Assembly: GCA_018970895.1 (NCBI GenBank)
Contig: JAGWVM010000018.1
Location: forward strand, 1 to 37,609
Length of the DNA stretch: 37,609 bases
Source of the DNA: Lysobacteraceae bacterium
GTDB lineage: Bacteria; Pseudomonadota; Gammaproteobacteria; Xanthomonadales; Rhodanobacteraceae
Reading direction: 5' to 3'
A program made the translations under genes and the position numbers. Below the pieces are notes generated by a model. The model made no database searches. It was not told where the DNA came from and worked only from the letters and a program-made list of their open reading frames with translations. Shown here piece by piece: positions 1 to 8,283 of this stretch (position 1 is the stretch's first letter; each line of letters starts with the position of its first letter).

Positions 1-609
1 GTGGTGGCGAACAAGGTGGCCTACTGGGTACCGCGCGGCGTGCTGGTCGTCTCGGTGAACTACCCGATGCTGCCCGACACGCCGCCGCTGGAGCAGGCGC
101 GCCAGATTGCCCGGGCGCTTGCGCTGGCGCAGCGACGGGCAGCGGAGTGGGGCGGCGCGGCGAACCGCTTCGTGCTGATGGGCCATTCCGCCGGCGCGCA
201 CCTGGTCGCCCTGCTTGCGGCCGAGCCCCGGATGGCGCGTGAGCAGGGGGCGCAGCCATGGCGCGGCACCGTCGCGCTCGACAGCGCGTGCCTCGACGTG
301 GTCCGGACGATGACCGGGCGCCACCTGCCGCTGTACGACAAGGCTTTCGGCAGCAAGCCGGAAGACTGGCTGGCGGCCTCGCCGCTGCAGCAACTGCATG
401 CCGCGCCGGCACCGCTCCTGGCGGTGTGCTCCAGCCGACGCAGCAACTCGTGTTCCCAGGCACACGCGTTCGTCGACCGGGCCCGCGCACTCGGGGGGCG
501 TGGCGACGTGCTGGAGGAAGACCTGTCCCACCAGGAGATCAACGCGAACCTGGGCACGCGGTCGGACTACACGACCCGGGTGGACACCTTCCTGCGCTCG
601 GTGTTCTGA
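1..609 (+). CDS. Alpha/beta-hydrolase fold esterase, 3' part (5' end outside window)
   Basis: The frame is open from the first base and ends in TGA at 607-609, leaving 202 codons. A nucleophile elbow GHSAGAH (Ser about residue 63 of the visible part) follows a strand and helix typical of the fold, and a His in LSHQE (about residue 177) sits where the catalytic His is expected. The NYPMLP stretch before the elbow resembles the kynurenine formamidase / BD-FAE-like carboxylesterase group. The oxyanion-hole HGG motif that precedes this point in the family is not visible, so the gene very probably starts upstream and the GTG at base 1 is not a true start. The substrate cannot be told. A formamidase role would fit the kmo gene 15 kb away, but nothing here links them. 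Confidence 0.75.
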   Translation: MVANKVAYWVPRGVLVVSVNYPMLPDTPPLEQARQIARALALAQRRAAEWGGAANRFVLMGHSAGAHLVALLAAEPRMAREQGAQPWRGTVALDSACLDVVRTMTGRHLPLYDKAFGSKPEDWLAASPLQQLHAAPAPLLAVCSSRRSNSCSQAHAFVDRARALGGRGDVLEEDLSHQEINANLGTRSDYTTRVDTFLRSVF

Positions 610-624
610 GCGACGGGCGTCCGG

Positions 625-661
625 AAAAAGCGAAGGCCGGGACGCGAACGTCCCGGCCTTC
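625..661 (-). terminator. Rho-independent terminator of the tRNA-Ala unit
   Basis: A perfect 13-bp stem (632-644 with 649-661) closes a CGAA tetraloop. Read on the minus strand it is followed by a T run (the A run at 625-629 on the plus strand), so it serves the minus-strand tRNA gene 8 nt away. Read on the plus strand it could also end the hydrolase transcript, but without a T run. Confidence 0.8.
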
Positions 662-669
662 GTGAATCG

Positions 670-745
<76 letters not shown>

Positions 746-758
746 ACGTAAGCCCAGA

Positions 759-787
759 ATGGTAGCAGCGCGCCGGCGCCTCGCCAA
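759..787 (-). promoter_or_regulatory. Sigma-70-type promoter for tRNA-Ala
   Basis: On the minus strand TTGGCG (782-787) and TACCAT (759-764) are separated by 17 bp, placing a start site about 7 nt before the tRNA 5' end at 745. Each hexamer matches four of six consensus bases. Position, spacing and lack of another tRNA upstream support it; no experimental evidence. Confidence 0.5.
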
Positions 788-843
788 TACCCCATGGACG
801 GCATTCGCGCCGGTCCGTTGGTGCCCGAGCGATGCCGCGCGCG

Positions 844-871
844 TTGCCGCGGCGTCTTGCGGCGCTATACC
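844..871 (+). promoter_or_regulatory. Candidate promoter upstream of the MASE1 gene
   Basis: TTGCCG (844-849) and TATACC (866-871) are 16 bp apart on the plus strand, in the otherwise gene-free stretch between tRNA-Ala and the MASE1 gene. Each hexamer matches four of six consensus bases. The leader would be about 110 nt with the GTG start at 992. Apart from this and the tRNA promoter I see nothing in 746-991. Confidence 0.3.
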
Positions 872-991
872 ATCGCCGGAGAGCAAGGGACCGTACGGTA
901 CGGCAGGGTTCCATCGTGGCTGATGGGCTTCGACCTCATCGAGGCACGCCCGTGACCGGTTTCCCGGCAGGGCGACGCCCCGGACGGTCCC

Positions 992-2692
992 GTGGCCGCC
1001 GTCGCCCCTGGGGCCCTGGAGGCTATGGGATATGAACCGAGATCGACGGTTGTGCCGGCCGAACGCCTGAATCTTCTCGCGCGAGGTGGTGCCCTGCCCA
1101 GGCAACTGGGCGTGGCAGTGGCGTACTTCGCGTCGGTGGCGATGTTCGGCCGCTTTCCGACGGGTCACTGGGTCGTGCTCACCGGCCTGCACCTGGGCGC
1201 ACTGCTTCTTGTCGATTATCGCTACTGGCCCGCGCTGTTCGTCGGCGACCTGGCGTGGCTCGGCTATCTCAGTGCGAGGTCGTACGAACGGCTCGGGCCG
1301 TTGTGGGCGCTGGTCAACCTGATCCCTCCGATCGCCTGGTATGCCCCCCTCGTGCTGATGTTCCGCGAGCACTGGGGGCTGGATCCGGCGCGGGGTGAAA
1401 CCAACATGCCGGCCCTGGTGCTCTGCGCGGTGGCGGTGTCGGGCATCGCCACCATGATCACGATCGGCCAGCTGCAGGTGATGCCTCTGCCCATGGGCAG
1501 CGCGCTGCCATACGCCGAGATCGTTCCCCGCCTGGTCTTCGGCCATCTGCTCGGCGCGCTTGCGCTGACGCCGGTGCTGCTGCTGGCCCAGCAGGGGCTC
1601 GCCGCTACCGGCTGGCGCTGGGCGACCTGGCTTCGCAGCTTCGCGGACAGCCGGCTGGCCATCGAGGTGCTGTTCGGCGCCTTGCCTTGCCTGGTGGCGC
1701 TGTACTGGATCGCCGAACGTCATGCATCGCTGCGCGACGTGGTGCAGCTGGCGATGTTTCTGCCGGCGGTGGTGCTGGCGATGCGCCACGGCTGGGGGGG
1801 CGCCGCGATCGGGGGACTGCTTGCCAGCGTGATGATCCTGACGCTGATGCCGTCGCATGAAGACGCCGGCGTACTGCCGGCGGAGGCGATGATGGCCGCT
1901 GCGATTGCCGCCCTGCTGATCATCGGTGCGCGCCTGGCGTACCTGGACGGGCGCGGCGCGCGCGAGCAGGCGGGCATGCAGGCCCTGCTTGCACAGACCC
2001 GCATGCAGGTCCGGCGGGATGATGCCGACCTGCGCGAGATCGCCCGGGCGCTGGAGGAGTTCCGCCACTCGTTCCGGGATGTGTTGCCGCTGGTGCTGGA
2101 GAGTGGCGAGGAGTCCGGGACCCCGGCGGTGCGCGGGGCGGCATGGCGGGGCAACCGACGGGCCGCATCGCTGCCCGGTCCGGGCCAGTCTCCGGATCCG
2201 TCCCGGCTGGCCGCGAGCGGTTGGCCGGAGCTGCTGGGCGGCGACCGGCTGGCACGCGCCCTCGGAGAGGCCGGTCTCGCCATGGGATGGGACGTTCGCG
2301 GTCCGCTCGGCCGGCTGGCACCGGCGATGGTCCGGGCCCTGACCGGCGAAGCACGCGAGGCGCTCGCGGATGCCAGTCACCTGCGCGATGCGGTCGCGAT
2401 GCGTGTCCGCATCCGTTGCGGCGTGCGGCATGGCGGCTGGGCAGTCGCGGTGATCAGGTTCGACTGCGACCCGGCGCGTGCTGCCCGGGTCGATTGGGAC
2501 CGGCTGGCCTCATTCGTGCAGTCCCCGTCAGTTGCCGAGGACGAGCCGTCGAGCGGGGCCGGTGCCATGCCGTTCACCCGCACCCTGCGCCGGCGGGCCC
2601 GGGCTGGCGGACGGTCGATCACGGTGGCCATCCTGCCGCCGCCGCTGTCGCCCGATGACCAGGATGCCACGGGCGACAGGCGTCACGCCTGA
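992..2692 (+). CDS. MASE1-type integral membrane sensor with unrecognised C-terminal region
   Basis: The protein is 566 aa if it starts at GTG 992. ATG at 1025 (residue 12) is an alternative: a GGAGG lies only 2 nt before it, too close to be a good ribosome site, so the start is unsettled. Residues about 35-330 form a hydrophobic bundle of roughly eight membrane spans with the look of MASE1, a membrane sensor domain found before histidine kinase or GGDEF outputs. A charged helical linker follows (about 345-375). The last 190 residues show no HisKA H-box, no HATPase N/G boxes, no GGDEF and no EAL. It may be a degenerate kinase or an unknown output domain. It converges on rnd with a 32-nt gap and no visible terminator. 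Confidence 0.6.
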   Translation: MAAVAPGALEAMGYEPRSTVVPAERLNLLARGGALPRQLGVAVAYFASVAMFGRFPTGHWVVLTGLHLGALLLVDYRYWPALFVGDLAWLGYLSARSYERLGPLWALVNLIPPIAWYAPLVLMFREHWGLDPARGETNMPALVLCAVAVSGIATMITIGQLQVMPLPMGSALPYAEIVPRLVFGHLLGALALTPVLLLAQQGLAATGWRWATWLRSFADSRLAIEVLFGALPCLVALYWIAERHASLRDVVQLAMFLPAVVLAMRHGWGGAAIGGLLASVMILTLMPSHEDAGVLPAEAMMAAAIAALLIIGARLAYLDGRGAREQAGMQALLAQTRMQVRRDDADLREIARALEEFRHSFRDVLPLVLESGEESGTPAVRGAAWRGNRRAASLPGPGQSPDPSRLAASGWPELLGGDRLARALGEAGLAMGWDVRGPLGRLAPAMVRALTGEAREALADASHLRDAVAMRVRIRCGVRHGGWAVAVIRFDCDPARAARVDWDRLASFVQSPSVAEDEPSSGAGAMPFTRTLRRRARAGGRSITVAILPPPLSPDDQDATGDRRHA

Positions 2693-2724
2693 TCGGAACC
2701 GGGGCAGCCGGCACTTGCCTTGGG

Positions 2725-3843
2725 TCAGCCGGGGAGCAGGGACGGCAGGCGCGGGGCGAGCAGCTCGTGCCGCCATCCCTCGAGGAATTCCGGCCACTCG
2801 CCGCTGGCGACATACTCGTCGAGCACCTTGCGTGGACAGAGCAGCCCGCTGGGCAGGTCCAGCTCGGTAGCGAGGCTGTCGACACAGTCCTTCATCGCGC
2901 CGAGGGCCTTCTTCGCTTCGCCCTGCAGGGGATGCGCCACCGGAACGGTGGCGGCGACCTCCGTCTCGTCCACCGGCGCGTGCAACAGGTCGAACAACTC
3001 CTCGCGTTGCGCGCTGCGCAAGGCTCGCTGGCCACGGCTGCGCTGGTCCAGCTCGGCCAGGGTGGCCGGCACGTGCTGCACCAGACTCATCGCCAGCGCG
3101 TCCTCGAGCAGCCAGGGGCGCGGGCGGTCCAGCGCACGGGCGGTGCGATCGCGCCAGCGCAGCACCCGGCGCAGCAGCGCCTGCCGGTCGCGTGGCCAGT
3201 CCGCGGCGCCGCGCATGCCACGCTGGGGCTGCGGGTCGCTCTCTGCCGCGGCGGCGCGGCGCTTCAGGCGCTCGCAGTCTTCCGCGTGCCAGGCAGTGCG
3301 CCCGCATTGTTCCAGGCGCTCGGCCAGCTGGTCATGGATGCTCTCCAGGTAGACCACGTCGAGTGCCGCGTACAGCCGCTGGGAGTCGGTAAGCGGTCGT
3401 TGCAGCCAGTCCGAGCGCGTCTCGCCCTTGTCCAGCTCGACCCGGCACAGTTCGGCGACGAGGGCGCGGTAGCTGATCCCCAGTCCCATGCCCACGAACG
3501 CGGCGGCGATCTGCGTATCGAACAGCGCGCGCGGGCCGCCGGGCAGATACGGGGCCAGGGTCTCGAGATCTTCGCCGGCGCTGTGCATGACGGTGACCGC
3601 GTCGCCAGCGTGCAAGCCGGGCCTCAGCGCATCGCCGAGATCGAATGCAAGCGGGTCCACCAGCGCATAGCGTCCGTCCCAGCCAAGCTGCAGCAGCGCC
3701 AGTTGCGGATGAAAGGTATTGCGCCGCATGAACTCCGTGTCCAACCCGACTCGTGCATCCGGAGGCAGGACGGCCAGCCACTGATCGAGCGCTTCGCGGC
3801 GATCGATCCAGATGGCGTCGGAGGGCAGGGCAGGCAACGGCAT
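2725..3843 (-). CDS. rnd: Ribonuclease D
   Basis: A 372-aa 3'-5' exoribonuclease that trims tRNA precursors in the cytoplasm. It has the DEDDy set: D35 and E37 in LDTEF (Exo I), D92 in HSAGED (Exo II), and Y158...D162 in LYAALD (Exo III), followed by a helical C-terminal half consistent with the HRDC domains of E. coli RNase D. Length is usual for the family. The ATG at 3841-3843 is chosen because MPLPALP leads straight into the exonuclease fold and AGGAA lies 7 nt upstream. The frame stays open another 2.2 kb upstream, but that is antisense to the divergent gene and has no domain content. It is divergent from the FGE-fold gene across 117 bp. Confidence 0.93.
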   Translation of the reverse strand: MPLPALPSDAIWIDRREALDQWLAVLPPDARVGLDTEFMRRNTFHPQLALLQLGWDGRYALVDPLAFDLGDALRPGLHAGDAVTVMHSAGEDLETLAPYLPGGPRALFDTQIAAAFVGMGLGISYRALVAELCRVELDKGETRSDWLQRPLTDSQRLYAALDVVYLESIHDQLAERLEQCGRTAWHAEDCERLKRRAAAAESDPQPQRGMRGAADWPRDRQALLRRVLRWRDRTARALDRPRPWLLEDALAMSLVQHVPATLAELDQRSRGQRALRSAQREELFDLLHAPVDETEVAATVPVAHPLQGEAKKALGAMKDCVDSLATELDLPSGLLCPRKVLDEYVASGEWPEFLEGWRHELLAPRLPSLLPG

Positions 3844-3960
3844 GCGGGGGTTCCTGGTCGGATGAACGGTGGCCCGGGACGGCCGTCGGACGGCAGCCGG
3901 GACGGTCGATTGCCCGCGGCCGGCATGGCACGATAGCAGCCCCCACGAGGACGCCCCAAG

Positions 3961-5904
3961 ATGCCCAACGGAACGAACATCGACCGACAGCGCGCGCTCG
4001 GCGGCGCGCTCGGCGTGGTCGTGCTGGGCTTCGCGCTGACGTATCACTTCTTTCCGCGGGTGTTCCACGTCAACCCGGAGGACGTGGCTCCGCGTCGTTC
4101 GATGTCGCTGGGCGTTGCGCAGCCTGCTCGCGCTGCCAGCGCACCGATGGTGGTGGACCGGGGCGAGGTCGACGCCGGCCCGCCTCTGACACTGGCGCCG
4201 GCATCGGTGATCGCGGCCCGCATGCATCATGCCAATGCCGTGCTGCCCGCGCAGAAGGGCGAGGATCCGCCCGAGGTCGTCGCCCTGCTCGATCGCGCAG
4301 ACAAGGCGCTGCATGCCGGCCAGGTGGCCGGCGCCCCCGACAGCGCGGCGTCGCTGTATCAGCAGGCATTGAAGATCACCCCCGACAGCCATCGTGCGCT
4401 GCAGGGACTGGATGAGGCGCGCGCGCGGCTGGTGGCGGCGATCGGTCAGGACATCGCGCTTGGCGACGCGGATTCGGCCGGCGACCTGATCGAAACGCTG
4501 CGCACCCTTCCCGACAGCGCGGCCGACGTGAAGACCCTGGATGCCAGTCTCGGCACCCTGCTCAAGGTGCGGCCGATGCTGTCCAGCGCCGCCTCGCTGC
4601 TGGCCAAGGGCAAGGTCGATGGAAGCGGTCAGGACAACGCCCTGGCCACATATCGCCAGGTGCTGGCCATCGATCCCCAGAACGCGGTGGCGCAGCAGGG
4701 CTTGCTGCAGGTACAGCGGGCGGTGCTCGATCGCGCGCTGGCGGCGGTCGCCCAGAACGATTTCGCGGCGGCGGACAAGGCGCTCGGTGAGGCCCAGGCG
4801 ATCCAGCCGGACTCTCCCGCGATGCGCGACGCCAGCGCACGGGTCGCCGGCATGCGCGAGCAGCGGGCCGGCGGCCTGCTGTCCCAGGCCCGCACCGCCC
4901 TCGATGCGGGCAATCTGATGCTGGCGCAGCGGCTTGCCGCCCAGGCAACGGCGGTCAAGCCGGATCTGGCGGGGCTCGACGAATTCCACGAGCGGCTGGT
5001 CAACGCGCGCTTGTATGCCAGCTACCGACCGGGCCAGGTGTTCACCGACAGCTATGTGGACATGCCGGGCAAGGCGCCCGCGATGGTGGTCATTCCCACC
5101 GGCAGCTACATGATGGGCGCAGCCGACAGCGATCCCGGCCACAGCGATACCGAAACCCCGCAGCACGAGGTGACCATTTCGCACGGCGTGGCGATCGGCC
5201 GCACCGAGGTCACGGTGGGGCAGTTCCGCGAGTTCGTCCGCGCCAGCGGCTACCAGCCGGATTCGGTGACCAAGGGCGGCTCCAGCGTGTACGACGAGCG
5301 CGGCGGCGTGGTCCGGGACGATGTGCAGGCGACCTGGGAGGACGACTACGCCGGTCATCCCGCCGACGCCGACATGCCGGTGGTGAACGTGTCCTGGAAC
5401 GACGCCAAGGCTTATGTGGACTGGCTTGCCAAGCACACAGGCAAGTCCTATCGGCTGCCGAGCGAGGCGGAATTCGAGTACGCGCTGCGCGGTGGCACCA
5501 CCACGCTGTACTGGTGGGGCAACGGAACCCCGGACAAGCGCGTGGAGAATCTCACCGGCGCGCTGGACCGCTCCCGCAACGGCCGCCGCTGGAGCAACGC
5601 GTTCCGTGGCTACCGTGACGGCTACTGGGGGCCCGCCCCGGTGATGAGCTTCCTGCCCAACCCGTTCGGCCTGTACGACATCAATGGCAACGTCTCCGAG
5701 TGGGTGGCCGACTGCTGGCACGACAGTTATCTGCGCGCGCCGCGCGACGGCAGTGCGTGGATCAATCCAGGCTGCAGCGCGCACGTGGTCCGCGGCGGCT
5801 CCTGGGGCAGTGCGCCGGACCAGGATCGCTCGGCCTATCGACAGGGCGTGGAAGCCGACGTGCGCAGCGGTCGGGTCGGCTTTCGCGTGGCCCGCGATCT
5901 CTGA
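3961..5904 (+). CDS. Membrane-anchored TPR protein with FGE-sulfatase (SUMF1-like) domain lacking the FGE cysteines
   Basis: The 647-aa product has one N-terminal membrane span (about 12-32), a long alpha-helical TPR-like region (about 105-345, with repeated A...Y.QAL.I.P patterns) and a C-terminal FGE-sulfatase fold (about 373-647) with MVVIPTGSYMMG, NVSWNDAKAYVDWL, YRLPSEAEFEYA, LYDINGNVSEWV and RGGSWGS. True formylglycine-generating enzymes carry two copper-binding cysteines just after the RGGS motif; here that segment has none, and the only cysteines in the protein are at about 585 and 605. Sulfatase activation is therefore unlikely. The domain probably faces the periplasm and has a binding or regulatory role. 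GAGGA lies 9 nt before the ATG. Function unknown. Confidence 0.8.
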   Translation: MPNGTNIDRQRALGGALGVVVLGFALTYHFFPRVFHVNPEDVAPRRSMSLGVAQPARAASAPMVVDRGEVDAGPPLTLAPASVIAARMHHANAVLPAQKGEDPPEVVALLDRADKALHAGQVAGAPDSAASLYQQALKITPDSHRALQGLDEARARLVAAIGQDIALGDADSAGDLIETLRTLPDSAADVKTLDASLGTLLKVRPMLSSAASLLAKGKVDGSGQDNALATYRQVLAIDPQNAVAQQGLLQVQRAVLDRALAAVAQNDFAAADKALGEAQAIQPDSPAMRDASARVAGMREQRAGGLLSQARTALDAGNLMLAQRLAAQATAVKPDLAGLDEFHERLVNARLYASYRPGQVFTDSYVDMPGKAPAMVVIPTGSYMMGAADSDPGHSDTETPQHEVTISHGVAIGRTEVTVGQFREFVRASGYQPDSVTKGGSSVYDERGGVVRDDVQATWEDDYAGHPADADMPVVNVSWNDAKAYVDWLAKHTGKSYRLPSEAEFEYALRGGTTTLYWWGNGTPDKRVENLTGALDRSRNGRRWSNAFRGYRDGYWGPAPVMSFLPNPFGLYDINGNVSEWVADCWHDSYLRAPRDGSAWINPGCSAHVVRGGSWGSAPDQDRSAYRQGVEADVRSGRVGFRVARDL

Positions 5905-6098
5905 GCATCGGCTGACTGGGTTCGCGCGCCCGGTTGCGCACTTCCGGGGTCGGCGCGCTATCGTGGAGGTACGGGCGAACGCTTCAGCGACGACTCGCCC
6001 GGTGACAGACGTTCCGCAACGGCCCGCCCGGGGCCGCCTCCGGACAGCCCGGAGGGTCCGGCTCCCGGTCATCGCCGCCTCGCATCGAGGAGCACGCC

Positions 6099-6335
6099 AT
6101 GGAACCGCAGCCGGTGAGCCTGTTTGTTCCCTACACCCATGACACCCCGTGGATCGTGCGTGGCGAGGTCGCGCGCGTGGGCACCTTCGGCAGCCGGGCC
6201 GATGCCGTAAGGGCCGCGATGGCCATGCGCGCCAAGCTCGGCCGGGCCTGGGGCGTCAACCATCCACCGGTGCAGGTGCAGGAGAGCGACGGCAGCTGGC
6301 ATGCCGTGGAGGACGACGGCAGCCTGTTCGGCTGA
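6099..6335 (+). CDS. Small uncharacterised protein, 78 aa
   Basis: The ATG at 6099 is preceded by GAGGAG (6087-6092) with 6-nt spacing, and the frame has the GC-biased third positions of real genes here. The product is soluble and basic in the middle: two short strand-like segments (FVPYTHDTPWIVRG, VQVQESDGSWHAVE) flank a helix rich in Ala/Arg/Met. This loosely recalls the small DUF2188-type fold, but I cannot name a family. A TTGCGC...CTATCG pair about 150 nt upstream (5934-5963) could be a promoter. In the preceding intergenic stretch I see only a 7-bp hairpin (6037-6055) with no T run. It ends 25 bp before a bidirectional terminator. Confidence 0.6.
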   Translation: MEPQPVSLFVPYTHDTPWIVRGEVARVGTFGSRADAVRAAMAMRAKLGRAWGVNHPPVQVQESDGSWHAVEDDGSLFG

Positions 6336-6360
6336 TCTGCCGGCCGTATGCCCGCTCCCA

Positions 6361-6392
6361 AAGAAAAACCCCGCCGAGGCGGGGTTTTTCTT
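6361..6392. terminator. Bidirectional intrinsic terminator
   Basis: Perfect 14-bp inverted repeat (6361-6374 with 6379-6392) around a CGAG loop. The GC core is flanked by A and T runs, so it gives a T run in either direction. It separates the plus-strand small gene from the minus-strand tRNA-Leu, whose CCA end is only 3 nt away. Confidence 0.9.
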
Positions 6393-6395
6393 GTC

Positions 6396-6481
6396 TGGTA
6401 CCGGTGATAGGACTCGAACCTACACGACATCGCTGCCAGCGGATTTTGAGTCCGCCGCGTCTACCATTCCGCCACACCGGC
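6396..6481 (-). tRNA. tRNA-Leu, anticodon CAA
   Basis: An 86-nt class II tRNA with encoded CCA (6396-6398). The anticodon stem GCGGA/TCCGC encloses loop CTCAAAA, giving CAA for UUG. The long variable arm (TGGCAGCGATGTCGT region) and the GCCGGTG acceptor strand are typical of tRNA-Leu. The end pair of the acceptor stem is G1:U72 instead of the usual G:C. Terminator 3 nt downstream. Confidence 0.93.
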
Positions 6482-6496
6482 TGAAACAGATCGCAG

Positions 6497-6525
6497 ATTA
6501 TGCCGGCATCAGTGCAGAGGGTCGA
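6497..6525 (-). promoter_or_regulatory. Candidate promoter of tRNA-Leu, partly inside the 3' end of cdo
   Basis: On the minus strand CATAAT (6497-6502) is preceded after 17 bp by TCGACC (6520-6525). The predicted start lies about 8 nt before the tRNA 5' end. The -35 element lies inside the last codons of the cysteine dioxygenase gene, so the tRNA could be made alone or by read-through from cdo. Confidence 0.5.
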
Positions 6526-7090
6526 GCCCCAGCTGGCGGTCGTGGCGCTCGTAGCACTGTGCGCCGTCGGCCGGCTGGAAGATCGCGCAGTGCGTCATCG
6601 GGCCGGAGTAGATGTGCAGGCTGACCGCTACCGCGTCCTCGCTGGGATTGCGAATGGTGTGGTACTCGTGCGGCGGGATCAGGCTGCCAGCGGAGCCGGG
6701 GCCGGCCTGGATCGAGCCGACCGGCTGGAACCGGCACTGGCCCTGGTCGTCGGCCAGGCGCTCGTACTGGGTGACCTCCAGCTCGCCGCTCCAGACGCCT
6801 TCCACGCACCACATGCCGCAGTGGTCATGGATCGGGGTGCCCTGGCCCGGCCCCCAGGTCATCGCCACCACGCAGTAGCCGAACTCCTCGCTGCGGTAGA
6901 GCTCGCGGCGGGCGTAGCGCCCCTCCGCCGGCTCGAACACGCAGTCGGGCAGCCGGACCTCGCGGGCCCGGATCAGGCGGCACAGGCTGTGCCGCAGGGT
7001 GTCGGTGATGGCCTGGGTGTCGGGCTGGCTGACCGCATGGTCGATGGCATCGATCAGCTGGCGACAGCCGGGGAATTCCTGGGCAAGCAT
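6509..7090 (-). CDS. cdo: Cysteine dioxygenase (thiol dioxygenase, cupin fold)
   Basis: A 193-aa iron enzyme that oxidises cysteine to cysteine sulfinate using O2. The three-His metal site is visible: H88 and H90 in PIHDH, and H144 in EYHTI. The second-shell triad is S157-H159-Y161 in SLHIY. Y59 and R61 in RYARRE match the Arg-type pair that binds the cysteine carboxylate and separates true cysteine dioxygenases from 3-mercaptopropionate dioxygenases, which have Gln there. C95, five residues after H90, lines up with the cysteine that forms the Cys-Tyr crosslink in the mammalian enzyme. The gene is 71 nt downstream of the MetX-family gene; a lone TAAGAT -10-like element (7121-7126) lies in that gap. 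Confidence 0.88.
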   Translation of the reverse strand: MLAQEFPGCRQLIDAIDHAVSQPDTQAITDTLRHSLCRLIRAREVRLPDCVFEPAEGRYARRELYRSEEFGYCVVAMTWGPGQGTPIHDHCGMWCVEGVWSGELEVTQYERLADDQGQCRFQPVGSIQAGPGSAGSLIPPHEYHTIRNPSEDAVAVSLHIYSGPMTHCAIFQPADGAQCYERHDRQLGLDPLH

Positions 7091-7161
7091 GGCGTTCTCG
7101 GTACGGCGCGGAGCTGCGCCATCTTAGCAGCGGCGTCGACCGCCGGCGGGAGGGGACGTTC

Positions 7162-8283
7162 TCAGAGCCTGCCCAGGAAGCCGCCGATGGCGCGGCTGTA
7201 GTTCTCGATGTCGACCAGGAAGGCGTCGTGCCCTTGCGGCGAATCCAGTGCCACGAACTCGACCTCGGCACCGGCCTCGCGCAGCCCGTCGGCGATCTGC
7301 TCCTGCTGCTCCAGCGGGAACAGGATGTCGGTGCTGACGCCGATCACCAGCGCCTGTTCGATGCAGATCCGGCGCAGGCCCTCGCGCACCGAGCCGTGGC
7401 CGTATTCGGCCACGTCGAACCAGTCGCTGGCGCGGGACAGGTAGAGGTAGCTGTTCGGGTCGAAGGTGCGCACGAAGCGCTCGGCGTGCCCCTGCAGGTA
7501 CGACTCGACCTGGAACTCGACGCCGAACGGGTGCTCCTCGCGCTGGTCGGAGTCCAGCCGGATGCGCGCGAAGCGCCCGTTCCACTCCATCGCCGAGCGG
7601 TAGGTGATCACGCCCAGCTTGCGGGCGATGCTCATGCCGGCGTCCGGATAGGTGGCGTCGGCGCGGTCGCCCGGGTGCAGGTCGTACCCGCCCCTGGCCC
7701 AGCCCGGATCGAGCCGGATCGCCTCGCGCTGCAGCGAGCGGATCGCGATGGCAAACGGCTGGGCCTGCGGCGCGGTGTCGACGCTGATGTGGGCGCGCAC
7801 CGAGCCGGGATGCAACAGCATGTAGGCCAGCGCACTCATGCCGCCCATCGAGCAGCCGATGAGGCAGGCCAGCTGGTCGATGCCGAGCTGGCTCACCGCG
7901 GCGTGGGCGGCGTTGGCCACGTCTTCCAGCGACAGCTCGGGGAAGTCCAGCCGGTAAGGCTCGCCGGTGGCCGGGTTGGTCGAGGCCGGGCAGGTGGAGC
8001 CCTTGTCGCTGCCCAGCGAATTGACGCAGATGACGTACCAGCGATCGGTGTCGATCGCCTTGCCGGGGCCGATCATCGCCTCCCACCAGCCCGGCGCGGG
8101 GTCGTCGGGGCTGGAGGCGGCATGGGCACTGGGGGACAGGCCGGTGAGGATCAGCAGCGCGTTGTCCCGCGCCGGCGCCAGCGTGCCCCAGGTCTCGTAG
8201 GCGACGCGCGCACCCGCCAGCGCGCCGCCGCGCTTCATCGGGAACGGCGAGGGCAGGTCGGCGTAGCGACGCGCGTCGCTCAC
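7162..8283 (-). CDS. metX: MetX-family acyltransferase, probably L-serine O-succinyltransferase
   Basis: A 373-aa alpha/beta-hydrolase acyltransferase. The catalytic triad is visible as S145 in GCSMGG, D319 in STDILFP and H352 in QGHDAF. Homoserine O-acyltransferases share this fold, but the N-terminal GGAL.GARVAYETWGTL, the TGLSPSAHAA segment and overall wording are closest, from memory, to the Xanthomonas campestris enzyme shown to succinylate serine for cysteine synthesis. I therefore favour serine over homoserine; homoserine O-succinyltransferase remains possible. The GTG start overlaps the ccmI stop (GTGA), so it is the last coupled gene of the ccm operon. Cysteine dioxygenase follows on the same strand. 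Confidence 0.85.
   Translation of the reverse strand: MSDARRYADLPSPFPMKRGGALAGARVAYETWGTLAPARDNALLILTGLSPSAHAASSPDDPAPGWWEAMIGPGKAIDTDRWYVICVNSLGSDKGSTCPASTNPATGEPYRLDFPELSLEDVANAAHAAVSQLGIDQLACLIGCSMGGMSALAYMLLHPGSVRAHISVDTAPQAQPFAIAIRSLQREAIRLDPGWARGGYDLHPGDRADATYPDAGMSIARKLGVITYRSAMEWNGRFARIRLDSDQREEHPFGVEFQVESYLQGHAERFVRTFDPNSYLYLSRASDWFDVAEYGHGSVREGLRRICIEQALVIGVSTDILFPLEQQEQIADGLREAGAEVEFVALDSPQGHDAFLVDIENYSRAIGGFLGRL

Noticed and set aside
6037..6055. Hairpin between the FGE-fold gene and the 78-aa gene as a terminator
   Set aside because: Stem is only 7 bp and lacks a T run.
3844..6072. Upstream 740-codon extension of the rnd frame, antisense to the FGE-fold gene
   Set aside because: It mirrors the codon pattern of the real plus-strand gene, is rich in His/Arg/Ala/Gly with no domain, and rnd has a good start and ribosome site at 3843.
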